A stretch of 10,455 nt of DNA from Spirochaetales bacterium (GTDB lineage Bacteria; Spirochaetota; Spirochaetia; Sphaerochaetales; Sphaerochaetaceae). Where the stretch lies: assembly GCA_012519125.1 (NCBI GenBank), contig JAAYQY010000081.1, positions 1-10,455 on the forward strand. Reading direction: 5' to 3'. Position 1 is the first letter of the stretch; each line of letters starts with the position of its first letter. The notes under the pieces are model-generated. The model ran no database searches. It worked only from the letters and a program-made list of their open reading frames with translations, and was not told where the DNA came from. This document shows positions 1 to 5,694 of this stretch, piece by piece. A program made the translations under genes and the position numbers.

Positions 1-322
1 GCCCTTCTGAAGCCAAGCGTTTAATCGTCTTGCTCTGGATGAGGAAAAGCTGATCATTGAGCGGCATCTCGGTGACACCGAGTGCTCCGCTCGCCATCGG
101 ATAGTTACCCATCACCAGCGAGTAGAAGATGCTGCTGGTTGCCTTTTCATCTGCATTGGTGAACAGAGCTTCACTCAATCCACTGTCCCGTGCGCTGATA
201 GCAATCAGCTCTTTATCATAAAACGGAATCCCCAGTTTTTCGGCCAGGGTCTTGCCTACCTGTCTACCGCCGCTTCCGAACTGTCTGCCAATCGTAAATA
301 CGGTTTGTGTACTGATCTGCAG
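1..322 (-). CDS. Cytidylate kinase-like family protein, N-terminal part (runs off the left edge)
   Basis: Reading the minus strand from 322 gives 107 open codons to the window edge. Near the N-terminus is a P-loop-like stretch, TIGRQFGSGGRQVGKTLAEK, followed by LGIPFYDKELI. This is the signature of the cytidylate-kinase-like family (AAA_26 type), which is related to CMP kinase; the substrate of most members is not established. The rest of the P-loop kinase fold lies outside the window. The start is odd. An in-frame TGA lies at 340-338 and there is no ATG, GTG or TTG before the P-loop. A strong GGAGG at 330-326 is followed in frame by CTG (322-320, 3 bases away) and ATC (316-314, 9 bases away). 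I chose CTG; ATC is the other candidate. The gene diverges from the epimerase gene and has a plausible extended -10 promoter. Family call is confident, exact start is not. Confidence 0.8.
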   Translation of the reverse strand, partial: MQISTQTVFTIGRQFGSGGRQVGKTLAEKLGIPFYDKELIAISARDSGLSEALFTNADEKATSSIFYSLVMGNYPMASGALGVTEMPLNDQLFLIQSKTIKRLASEG

Positions 323-339
323 GTTCCTCCACTGCCTTC

Positions 340-370
340 AGTATACCACAACTGGACAAGAGGATGGCAA
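340..370 (-). promoter_or_regulatory. Predicted promoter of the kinase-like gene
   Basis: On the minus strand, TATACT at 345-340 is preceded by TGG, giving an extended -10 (TGnTATACT). TTGCCA at 370-365 could be the -35, although the 19-base spacer is long. Transcription would start near 333, leaving a leader just long enough to include the GGAGG at 330-326. By eye only. Confidence 0.4.
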
Positions 371-374
371 GAAC

Positions 375-403
375 TTGCATCAGAGGCTTCCAAAGCGTAC
401 GAT
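375..403 (+). promoter_or_regulatory. Possible promoter of the aldose epimerase gene
   Basis: TTGCAT (375-380) and TACGAT (398-403) are separated by 17 bases. Transcription would begin near 410, immediately before the ribosome binding site AAGGAG at 411-416. Both boxes are imperfect. The divergent kinase-like promoter lies just upstream, so the two would share about 60 bases of control DNA. Confidence 0.3.
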
Positions 404-421
404 ACAGATCAAGGAGACACG

Positions 422-1279
422 ATGATCACACTACATAATTCCCAGCTTTCCCTTTCCATCAGCGAGGTTGGAGCTGAAGTGCACAGCCTCAAAAACGTGG
501 TGACCAACACCGAATACATCTACAGCGGGGAGGCCTGGAAACGGCATACCCCTCTGCTATTTCCTGTTACCGGACCGCTGAATAATGGGACGATCCAAGC
601 AAAGGGAAAGTCCTTCTCCATGCCGGTCAACGGATTTGCCCGTGATCTGGAGTTTGGCCTGCTCGAGGCAACCGAGGGAAAGGCAACGTTTGTCCTGAAT
701 AGTGATGAGAGAACCCGGGGCTTCTACCCATTTGAATTCTCTCTTGTCGTCACCCATACCCTGCATGAGAGCGGATACACCAGCTCTGCTGAAATACACG
801 CTAAGGAAGAGCTGTGGTGCACCTTCGGCTGGCACCCAGCCTTCAACCTGTTCATGAATGGGGAAGATGCAGAACTGGAAAGCTATCGCGTAGAGTTTGA
901 ACAAGAGGAAACTGCAGACCGCCTCTACCCTGTCAACGGCATATTCTCAGTGCAAAGCCGGTTTCTGGACAAGACGAAAACACTGCCGCTGAGCCGGGCG
1001 TTGACCGACACCGGCCCGACGGTGCTCAACACCTTGGGATCTCGCTCAGTCACCCTGAGAAGCACGGCAGGAGCACATGGCATAACCGTAGAGCGAGGAG
1101 ATCTTCCCACCCTGGTCATCTGGACAAAGGAACAGGAGAAGGCCCCCTTCATCTGCATCGAGCCGATGTACAGCTTCCAGGATGCCTCACGAACGAGCGA
1201 AATCTCGGAAATGGAAGGCATGATGCACCTGTATGCCGGACAGAAGAGGACCTACAGCAACACGTTCACCTGTTTCTAG
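422..1279 (+). CDS. Aldose 1-epimerase family protein, LacX type
   Basis: A 285-residue protein of the galactose mutarotase-like superfamily, which interconverts alpha and beta anomers of sugars in the cytoplasm. Family features are GAEVHSLKN (17-25), EYIYSG (31-36), LLFPVTGPL (45-53), NGFARDLEF (70-78), the FGWHPAFNL block with His138, and ICIEPMY with Glu247, matching the family's general His and catalytic Glu. The length is normal for LacX-type members. The start at 422 is chosen because AAGGAG (411-416) lies 5 bases upstream and family homology begins with MITLHN; the frame is open further upstream but lacks family sequence. The odd point is Asn70, where LacX proteins usually read HGFAR and the His is one of two conserved active-site histidines. 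Activity may therefore be altered, or the protein may bind rather than epimerise sugars. The stop shares a CTAG with the stop of the convergent cyclase fragment. Confidence 0.88.
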   Translation: MITLHNSQLSLSISEVGAEVHSLKNVVTNTEYIYSGEAWKRHTPLLFPVTGPLNNGTIQAKGKSFSMPVNGFARDLEFGLLEATEGKATFVLNSDERTRGFYPFEFSLVVTHTLHESGYTSSAEIHAKEELWCTFGWHPAFNLFMNGEDAELESYRVEFEQEETADRLYPVNGIFSVQSRFLDKTKTLPLSRALTDTGPTVLNTLGSRSVTLRSTAGAHGITVERGDLPTLVIWTKEQEKAPFICIEPMYSFQDASRTSEISEMEGMMHLYAGQKRTYSNTFTCF

Positions 1280-1617
1280 GAACGCAAGGTTGCAATAACC
1301 CGTACCGGAGAACCATCTGAATCCTTGAACAAGAGCGGCAGGCATACAAGTTCGACACACTTGCCGAGAATCGGTTCAAGGTTTGTCAGGTTCTCTATGA
1401 TGAGACCATCCGCTGCGAGTATCTGATGATGCAAGGGGAAAGCCATGTCAGCTTCCCCATCCGGATTGGGAATATCGAAGCCGAAGATGCGCACCCCTTG
1501 TTCAAGGAGGTGGGCTACGGCCTCCTGCTTGAGCATGAAGGAGGAATCACCAGAGGCGGTGTAGAAGATGATCGCATCATATGCAAGATCTTGATGGGGG
1601 AAGAGAGGACGTTCCAA
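1276..1617 (-). CDS. C-terminal part of a cyclase-family (KynB-like) hydrolase, out of frame with its N-terminal part
   Basis: This open stretch (113 codons if begun at TTG 1617-1615) carries the second half of the metal-dependent cyclase/arylformamidase-like fold: YDAIIFYTASGDS, then GVRIFGFDIPNPDG, HHQILAADGLIIENLTNL and a PLLFKDSDGSPVRVIATL ending. Together these match the family's C-terminal blocks (GxD, hHxxLL, iiEnL, GsPvRvia). Its N-terminal half, with the metal-binding motif, ends in another frame at 1577. A +1 shift between roughly 1630 and 1577 joins the two and gives a complete cyclase domain of about 198 residues. GGAGG (1625-1621) lies 3 bases before the TTG, so separate initiation is formally possible, but a lone C-terminal half would lack the metal ligands. 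Possibilities are a sequencing error, a real disabling mutation, or recoding. Confidence 0.75.
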   Translation of the reverse strand: MERPLFPHQDLAYDAIIFYTASGDSSFMLKQEAVAHLLEQGVRIFGFDIPNPDGEADMAFPLHHQILAADGLIIENLTNLEPILGKCVELVCLPLLFKDSDGSPVRVIATLRS

Positions 1618-3004
1618 GCACCTCCAGCTTCGTGCAATCCATCACATAGGCGGTTGCAAAGAACCTCTCTGGGGGGTACGTATCGAGACTCCTATTGCCT
1701 TCAAGCATATGATGGGGACTGTCCATGTGCGTAGAGGTGTGGGAACCAAAGCTGAGCTGGGTCAGATTCCAGCCCTCCTTTTCACGCGTATGGAACGCAG
1801 TGAGCGAGACAGGAGGATCACCGGCATACCCTTGTTGCCCATCTTCCAGGACCTTGGTCAGGTCGAAACGCTTGAGAGAGGACTCCCCCTTCTTCTGCTC
1901 GTACAGCTGGTGACTGAACGCCTTTCGGGCACTCTCATAGAGTATCTGGCGCAGCTCATCGGAAGCCTTGTACTCTTTGAGCTGGTGATGGAGACGATAG
2001 AGCAGATCCAAGGCGGCCTGCTCTGCACGCTCCTGGATGAGGGGAACATCCTTGCGATATGAGAGATATGCCTTCACCTTGTCCAGATCAGCTTCTATCA
2101 AGGCCATTGCAGCTGCTTTGGCCTCCTCTCTTCTTGGAAGAGGAACGTGATCAGCTTGGAAACGTACCAAGGTGATGCCCTCCTTGTCGGCCAGCTTTGG
2201 ATCAATATCAGGGACTCCGGCAAGGTCGATGAGCAGAAGGTTTCCCTCTACTTGCTCATAGGTAAGCGTATACTCCATGCCCTTGGTTGCACTGACAACC
2301 GCTTCCACCTCCCCAAGCTGTGCAAAACGTTGAGCATAGGCAATGGCTTTGACATGATCGGGAAGCAGAAGGTCGGCCTTCTCCAAGTCCCGAAACGTCA
2401 TGCTTACCTCATATCCTTTCGACACCAAACGAGCTGAAACAAGACGGGCAAGGGCACTGCTTCCTATCACCAAGATATGGCCTAGAGCGAGAGATGAGAG
2501 TTGGGCTTCCACAAAATCCGCCACACTTTGGTCTGGAACCTGCAAGTCCACACTGCTTTGCACCCGCTTTGCGGTGGTGACAGCTTCACGGAAGAGATAC
2601 TCGAGCACAGGAGAAGCACAGCCGGCATGACGTGAGATGGCAACACCAGCCTGCAACTGGCTGATGATCTGGTCCTCTCCAAAGAGGGGACTGAGCAAAC
2701 CACACCCAAGAGAGAAGAGGTGGTGCAGGGCTTCTTGCCCATGCATCTGATACACCTGCTCTTTCCAGCCAAGTACAGAGAGGGAGAGCGAACGCAAGAA
2801 GGGTTCGACCACATCGGTCTTTGCCCGTTCATACCATACTTCTATGCGGTCACAGGTGCAGAGAATCACCACAGCAGTGCTTTGGGTACGCCTTTTCACG
2901 TGTACGCACGCATCAAGCACCTGTTCCTCAGAGAAGGCAAAGGTAGCAAAGTGTTCACTGCCCAGTTGATCAAACCGGATGCCGGCCACTCCAATCTCCA
3001 TCAT
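1577..3004 (-). CDS. hemA: Glutamyl-tRNA reductase-like protein fused to the N-terminal half of a cyclase-family domain
   Basis: Residues 1 to about 372 resemble glutamyl-tRNA reductase, which reduces Glu-tRNA to glutamate-1-semialdehyde with NADPH in the C5 tetrapyrrole pathway. Visible features are the catalytic-cysteine motif CTCDRIEVWY (Cys51), LFGEDQI (107-113), a Rossmann strand-turn HILVIGSSALARL (176-188), LLIDLAGVPDIDP (257-269) and a helical dimerisation-like tail. It is divergent: TCDR replaces the usual TCNR and the glycine-rich loop is atypical. Without a stop the frame continues into a cyclase/kynurenine-formamidase-like domain: FDLTKVLEDG (380-389), then metal motif HTSTHMDSPHH (422-432), matching HxGTHxDxPxH with Gly changed to Ser. 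Reading ends at a TGA soon after V462; the remaining cyclase sequence is in the +1 frame. The start at 3004 overlaps the glycosylase stop as ATGA, with GGAGG 6 bases upstream; an adjacent second ATG is at 3001. The HemA-like call is good; its true substrate is uncertain. Confidence 0.8.
   Translation of the reverse strand: MMEIGVAGIRFDQLGSEHFATFAFSEEQVLDACVHVKRRTQSTAVVILCTCDRIEVWYERAKTDVVEPFLRSLSLSVLGWKEQVYQMHGQEALHHLFSLGCGLLSPLFGEDQIISQLQAGVAISRHAGCASPVLEYLFREAVTTAKRVQSSVDLQVPDQSVADFVEAQLSSLALGHILVIGSSALARLVSARLVSKGYEVSMTFRDLEKADLLLPDHVKAIAYAQRFAQLGEVEAVVSATKGMEYTLTYEQVEGNLLLIDLAGVPDIDPKLADKEGITLVRFQADHVPLPRREEAKAAAMALIEADLDKVKAYLSYRKDVPLIQERAEQAALDLLYRLHHQLKEYKASDELRQILYESARKAFSHQLYEQKKGESSLKRFDLTKVLEDGQQGYAGDPPVSLTAFHTREKEGWNLTQLSFGSHTSTHMDSPHHMLEGNRSLDTYPPERFFATAYVMDCTKLEVLGTSSLPPSRSCI
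1596..1625 (-). other. Frame-change site inside the cyclase domain
   Basis: The upstream frame (ending at TGA 1579-1577) and the downstream frame (open from just after a TGA near 1645) overlap here, so a single +1 shift restores the domain. Two places could host it. One is GGAGG (1625-1621), two bases, then CTT-G (1618-1615), reminiscent of the Shine-Dalgarno plus CUU arrangement of the prfB recoding site but lacking its stop codon. The other is a run of five C (1600-1596) read as CCC-CC, a sequence prone to +1 slippage and also to sequencing indels. I see no stimulatory structure that decides between them. Confidence 0.5.
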
Positions 3005-3756
3005 ACAACGCCTCCGCCCAGTCGCTCTGCGTGAAACAAGTATTGCTGGGCAAGTGCTGCATACGGTTCAAAAAACGAGGCATCCTTGCCTGGATACCGG
3101 CTCTTCATGACTTTCAGCATCCAGGTATCCAAAGGAAATGCATCCATACGGTGGAAGGCAAAGACCAGGATGCACGCAGCAACTTTAGGCCCTACCCCTT
3201 TGATGGTCATCAGATGAGTGGCAGCTTTTTCTGTGGAAAGATTTGGGATCTCATCAAGCAGGGCATGGCATCTGATGGCATCGAGAAGATAAGGAGCGCG
3301 AAAGCCCATGCCAAGGGCCCTGAGTTCGGCTTCGGTTGCCATTTCGAGTTGTTGCGGGGAGGGAAAGGCAAACTTCTGTGTTCCCACTTCACTGCCAAAC
3401 GCCCGGCACAAGGTCTGGTACATGCTCCTGATGCGCTTGATGTTGTTGTTCTGGCTCAATAGGAAGGAGATGAGCACTTCCCAGGGATCCTGGTTGAGCA
3501 GGTGCAAGCCCTCATACCGAGTGATGCAGGAGGCAAGATAAGGATCGAGAGAACTTAGGTACGATTGGGCCTTCGCATACTCCCAATCCATATCAAAATA
3601 GGCAGCGAGCTCAGGATCATCAGCAACAACTGAAGCAAAGCTCTGTTCGTCAAGGCGTATGCAACGACCAAACAGGACCGCTTCATACAGCGATCCCGTT
3701 TTTGTCCAAGCAAAACTCTGACCACAAAACAGGGTCTGTTCCAAATTGATGTCCAT
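3001..3756 (-). CDS. ogg: 8-oxoguanine DNA glycosylase, OGG1-type (HhH-GPD)
   Basis: A 251-residue base-excision repair enzyme expected to remove 8-oxoguanine opposite cytosine and nick the strand by beta-elimination. The N-terminal OGG-type domain shows LFCGQSFAW (9-17). The helix-hairpin-helix/GPD core shows SQNNNIKRI (101-109), the hairpin IKGVGPKVAACI with the Schiff-base lysine Lys191, and FPLDTWM with the catalytic Asp210. There is no Cys-rich Fe-S loop, as expected for OGG1 rather than MutY or Nth. At 251 residues it is somewhat shorter than the usual 270-320, mostly at the N-terminus. The start at 3756 is the first ATG before DINLEQT; only a weak GAGTGG lies upstream, and a predicted -10 ends 6 bases before the ATG, suggesting a leaderless message. 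The gene ends GGGVV-TGA, and its last GGAGG serves the HemA-like gene, so the two are translationally coupled. Confidence 0.9.
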   Translation of the reverse strand: MDINLEQTLFCGQSFAWTKTGSLYEAVLFGRCIRLDEQSFASVVADDPELAAYFDMDWEYAKAQSYLSSLDPYLASCITRYEGLHLLNQDPWEVLISFLLSQNNNIKRIRSMYQTLCRAFGSEVGTQKFAFPSPQQLEMATEAELRALGMGFRAPYLLDAIRCHALLDEIPNLSTEKAATHLMTIKGVGPKVAACILVFAFHRMDAFPLDTWMLKVMKSRYPGKDASFFEPYAALAQQYLFHAERLGGGVV

Positions 3757-3762
3757 AGCGCC

Positions 3763-3791
3763 ACTCTACCAAAGGTGGAGGTGCAATGCAA
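3763..3791 (-). promoter_or_regulatory. Predicted promoter of the ogg-hemA-like unit
   Basis: TTGCAT (3791-3786), a 17-base spacer, then TAGAGT (3768-3763) preceded by TGG, an extended -10. Six bases separate the -10 from ATG at 3756, so transcription would begin at or next to the start codon. It occupies most of the 41-base gap after the 140-residue gene. Confidence 0.4.
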
Positions 3792-3797
3792 GCAAGC

Positions 3798-4220
3798 CTA
3801 CGTTCTGCCGATTGGAATGAATCCATTGAAAAGAGCGGTAAACTGTCCATTCCGACTGGGCAAACCAAGATTCTGGTTCTTGGTGTTGATGAACATGACC
3901 GGAGCATAGAACACCTTCGCATCCTCACTCTTGGCATGAAGGAGCAGTTGGCGCGCTACATCTGAGCCAAGAGAGGGAGTCTGTGGATACATCGAACTCT
4001 CGACAATCACCCACCAAAGGCGCTCTCCCTCCCGATAGGCCTTCAGGTGCGGATAGCGCTGCAAGGCTTCACTATGGAAGAGAATCTCAAACTGTTGTTG
4101 TTCCAACGTGCGCTGCACATGAGCGATCCCCATCGCATGCAGAGCCTCTTGGCTCAGCAGCTGGTAGGATGCTGCCGTCCGCGCTGCCTGGACAACCGGA
4201 TATTTGAACAGCTCTCTCAT
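3798..4220 (-). CDS. Conserved-looking protein of unknown function, 140 residues
   Basis: I do not recognise this protein. It is a soluble-looking 140-residue chain with no signal peptide, no membrane segment and no cysteine. The N-terminal 60 residues are helical and Gln/His rich (MRELFKYPVVQAARTAASYQ onward). The middle has ERLWWVIVESSMYPQTP (66-82), and the C-terminal part has AKVFYAPVMFINTKNQ (101-116) and a Gly/Phe-rich end, FTALFNGFIPIG. Alternating hydrophobic stretches at 68-74 and 102-111 suggest an alpha/beta fold. It is a real gene by its codon-like composition, its gaps of 41 bases on both sides between same-strand genes, and a good promoter upstream. The ATG at 4220 has only AGGG one base before it, too close to act as a ribosome binding site. 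Met30 is a less likely alternative start, with AAGAGG-like purines about 11 bases upstream. Confidence 0.7.
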   Translation of the reverse strand: MRELFKYPVVQAARTAASYQLLSQEALHAMGIAHVQRTLEQQQFEILFHSEALQRYPHLKAYREGERLWWVIVESSMYPQTPSLGSDVARQLLLHAKSEDAKVFYAPVMFINTKNQNLGLPSRNGQFTALFNGFIPIGRT

Positions 4221-4225
4221 ACCCT

Positions 4226-4253
4226 ATTGTACCATAGATACCGAGGTTCTCAA
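4226..4253 (-). promoter_or_regulatory. Predicted strong promoter of the 140-residue gene
   Basis: TTGAGA (4253-4248), a 16-base spacer, and TACAAT (4231-4226) preceded by TGG, giving an extended -10. The -10 ends only 5 bases before ATG 4220, so the transcript would start at about the A of the ATG and carry no Shine-Dalgarno. It separates this gene and those downstream from cysK. Confidence 0.55.
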
Positions 4254-4261
4254 GAGCGTGT

Positions 4262-5191
4262 TCAACTCTCGCTGAAAAGCCAGGTTGAGAGATAACGCTC
4301 CCCAGTATCGGGAAGAACTGCCACGATGGTCTTTCCTGCGTTCGCTGGCATCTGCGCCAGATCAAGTGCTACGCTGAGGGCGGCTCCACTGCTGATGCCT
4401 ACAAGCAAGCCCTCCCTCTTGGCGGCCAGGCGGGCAACCTCACCGGCTTTTGCATCCTCAACAGTCACAATCTCATCAATGATCGATCGATCAAGGGTAG
4501 AGGGGATGAACCCAGCACCAATCCCCTGAATCTTATGCGGTCCACCATGCCCTTCACTGAGGACCGGGCTGGTTGCAGGTTCCACTGCAACGACGTGAAT
4601 CGTACTCTTCTGTTCCTTCAGGTAGCGACCTACGCCAGAAACGGTACCACCGGTGCCAACTCCGGCAACGAAGATATCGACTTGCTTGTCGGCATCTTCC
4701 CAGATTTCAGGACCGGTAGTCCGGTAGTGAACGTCAGGATTGTCAGGGTTTTCGAACTGGGAGGGGATGAAGGAGTTGGGTGTGTGGCGGGAGATTTCCT
4801 CTGCCTTTGCGATTGCACCCTTCATGCCCAGCGAACCATCGGTAAGCACCAATTCAGCTCCAAGGGCGGTGAGCAGCTTGCGCCGCTCCATGCTCATGGT
4901 CTCGGGCATGGTGATGATAAGGTGATACCCTTTCACTGCACAGATATAGGCAAGTCCCACTCCAGTGTTTCCACTGGTGGGTTCGATGATGACCGAGCCT
5001 TGTTGAATGAGATTTCGCTTTTCAGCTCCCTCGATCATGGCCAGGGCAATCCTGTCCTTGACGCTGGAAAGAGGATTGAAGCTCTCCACCTTCACCAACA
5101 CAGTGGCAGAGCCTGTGTTCAAGCGATTGATCCTGATCAAAGGGGTATGTCCGATTTTCTCGGTGATGTTCTCGTATATATGGCCACTCAT
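4262..5191 (-). CDS. cysK: Cysteine synthase A (O-acetylserine sulfhydrylase)
   Basis: A 309-residue cytoplasmic fold-type II PLP enzyme that makes L-cysteine from O-acetylserine and sulfide. The PLP lysine is Lys45 in NPLSSVKDRI, the substrate loop is EPTSGNTG (70-77), the phosphate-binding loop is GVGTGGTVSG (177-186), GISSGAA (265-271) supplies the pyridine-nitrogen Ser, and the C-terminus is the typical PDTGERYLSTWLF. Full length for CysK; it lacks the cystathionine beta-synthase C-terminal regulatory domain. The start at ATG 5191 is preferred over the in-frame TTG at 5206 because GGAGG (5204-5200) lies 8 bases upstream of the ATG and overlaps the region just after the TTG. It follows two Rrf2 regulator genes by 86 bases and has its own AT-rich promoter with a repeat, so control by those regulators, as CymR controls cysteine genes in Bacillus, is likely but inferred. 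Confidence 0.95.
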   Translation of the reverse strand: MSGHIYENITEKIGHTPLIRINRLNTGSATVLVKVESFNPLSSVKDRIALAMIEGAEKRNLIQQGSVIIEPTSGNTGVGLAYICAVKGYHLIITMPETMSMERRKLLTALGAELVLTDGSLGMKGAIAKAEEISRHTPNSFIPSQFENPDNPDVHYRTTGPEIWEDADKQVDIFVAGVGTGGTVSGVGRYLKEQKSTIHVVAVEPATSPVLSEGHGGPHKIQGIGAGFIPSTLDRSIIDEIVTVEDAKAGEVARLAAKREGLLVGISSGAALSVALDLAQMPANAGKTIVAVLPDTGERYLSTWLFSES

Positions 5192-5225
5192 CGTATCTGC
5201 CTCCAACTGCTGAATCTTTATATCC

Positions 5226-5252
5226 TAGTAATATTGTAGATATAATAGTAAT
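5226..5252 (-). repeat. Direct repeat ATTACTA in the cysK promoter, candidate Rrf2 operator
   Basis: ATTACTA occurs at 5252-5246 and again at 5232-5226, exactly 20 bases (two helical turns) apart; the match continues as ATTACTAnnAT in both copies. The first copy overlaps the predicted -35 and the second overlaps the -10, so a protein bound there would block transcription. The two adjacent Rrf2 proteins are the obvious candidates. The function is inferred from position. Confidence 0.4.
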
Positions 5253-5256
5253 TCAA
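5228..5256 (-). promoter_or_regulatory. Predicted cysK promoter
   Basis: TTGAAT (5256-5251), a 17-base spacer, TATTAC (5233-5228). A start near 5221 gives a leader of about 30 bases containing the GGAGG at 5204-5200. Other AT-rich hexamers nearby (TATTAT, TACAAT, TATAAA) make the exact choice uncertain. Confidence 0.45.
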
Positions 5257-5278
5257 AGGAGGCTGAGCGTCAACCCCC
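5255..5278 (-). terminator. Weak hairpin after the second Rrf2 gene
   Basis: On the minus strand GGGGGTT (5278-5272) can pair with AGCCTCC (5264-5258) around a 7-base loop, with two G-U pairs, followed by only three T. The first G is the last base of the TAG stop. It may partly end the regulator transcript before cysK, or leave readthrough; the T run is too short for a confident terminator. Confidence 0.35.
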
Positions 5279-5694
5279 TAGATTACGTAGGTAAACCACT
5301 CTGCTTTGGTAACCTCAGCGAGAGTCAGCCCCTCAAACACCTTTTTCACTTCCTGGTCGAGTTTCTGGTAGAAGTGAAGGCGGATGGAACGCTCGATGGC
5401 ACTCTCCTCACCCTGAGGGAGTTCCTCAAAAGCGATATTGCCCTCCAAGACATCCAACACATCATAGATGAAAATCTGCTCAGGACTTCGGCTGAGCAGA
5501 TACCCTCCTCCGGAACCTTTGACGGAGAGGAGAAAGTTGTTGCGGGTCAACAGCAAGGCAACCTGCTGAAGGTACTTCTCACTGAGTTTCTGTCGCTGGG
5601 CGACGATTGAGAGGGCTATTGGTCCTTCCATACCATGCTCTGCTATATCAACAAGGAGTCTCAGGCCATATCGGCCACGGGTTGAGATTTTCAA
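5278..5694 (-). CDS. Rrf2 family transcriptional regulator without cysteines (CymR-like)
   Basis: A 138-residue winged-helix DNA-binding protein. The N-terminus MKISTRGRYGLRLLVDIAEH, the recognition region SEKYLQQVALLL (38-49) and the wing GSGGGYLLSR (60-69) are typical of Rrf2, and the opening closely recalls CymR, the cysteine-metabolism repressor of Bacillus, which acts in complex with CysK. It contains no cysteine at all, so unlike IscR or NsrR it cannot hold an Fe-S cluster. It starts with TTG at 5694, sharing TTGA with the stop of the preceding Rrf2 gene, with AGGGGG 6 bases upstream, so the two are translationally coupled. cysK follows 86 bases later. A role as cysteine/sulfur repressor partnered with CysK is a reasonable inference; the target sites are not proven. 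Confidence 0.88.
   Translation of the reverse strand: MKISTRGRYGLRLLVDIAEHGMEGPIALSIVAQRQKLSEKYLQQVALLLTRNNFLLSVKGSGGGYLLSRSPEQIFIYDVLDVLEGNIAFEELPQGEESAIERSIRLHFYQKLDQEVKKVFEGLTLAEVTKAEWFTYVI

Noticed and set aside
305..421. Longer N-terminus for the aldose epimerase reading from 305
   Set aside because: Family homology begins at the ATG at 422, which has AAGGAG 5 bases upstream; the earlier part overlaps the divergent kinase-like gene and its promoter.
1858..2049. Alternative frame ending at a TGA at 1860-1858 as the true end of the HemA-like gene
   Set aside because: It is reached only by removing a base from the G5 run at 1889-1885; the sequence as given stays open into the cyclase domain. 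Kept as a check in the fusion finding.
5192..5206. TTG start at 5206 for cysK
   Set aside because: It would overlap the GGAGG that properly serves ATG 5191, and the added five residues are not part of the family N-terminus.
4535..5239. A 234-codon open frame on the plus strand opposite cysK
   Set aside because: It lies fully antisense to a strongly conserved cysteine synthase, its product has no recognisable features, and it has no ribosome binding site; it is a shadow of cysK codon structure.
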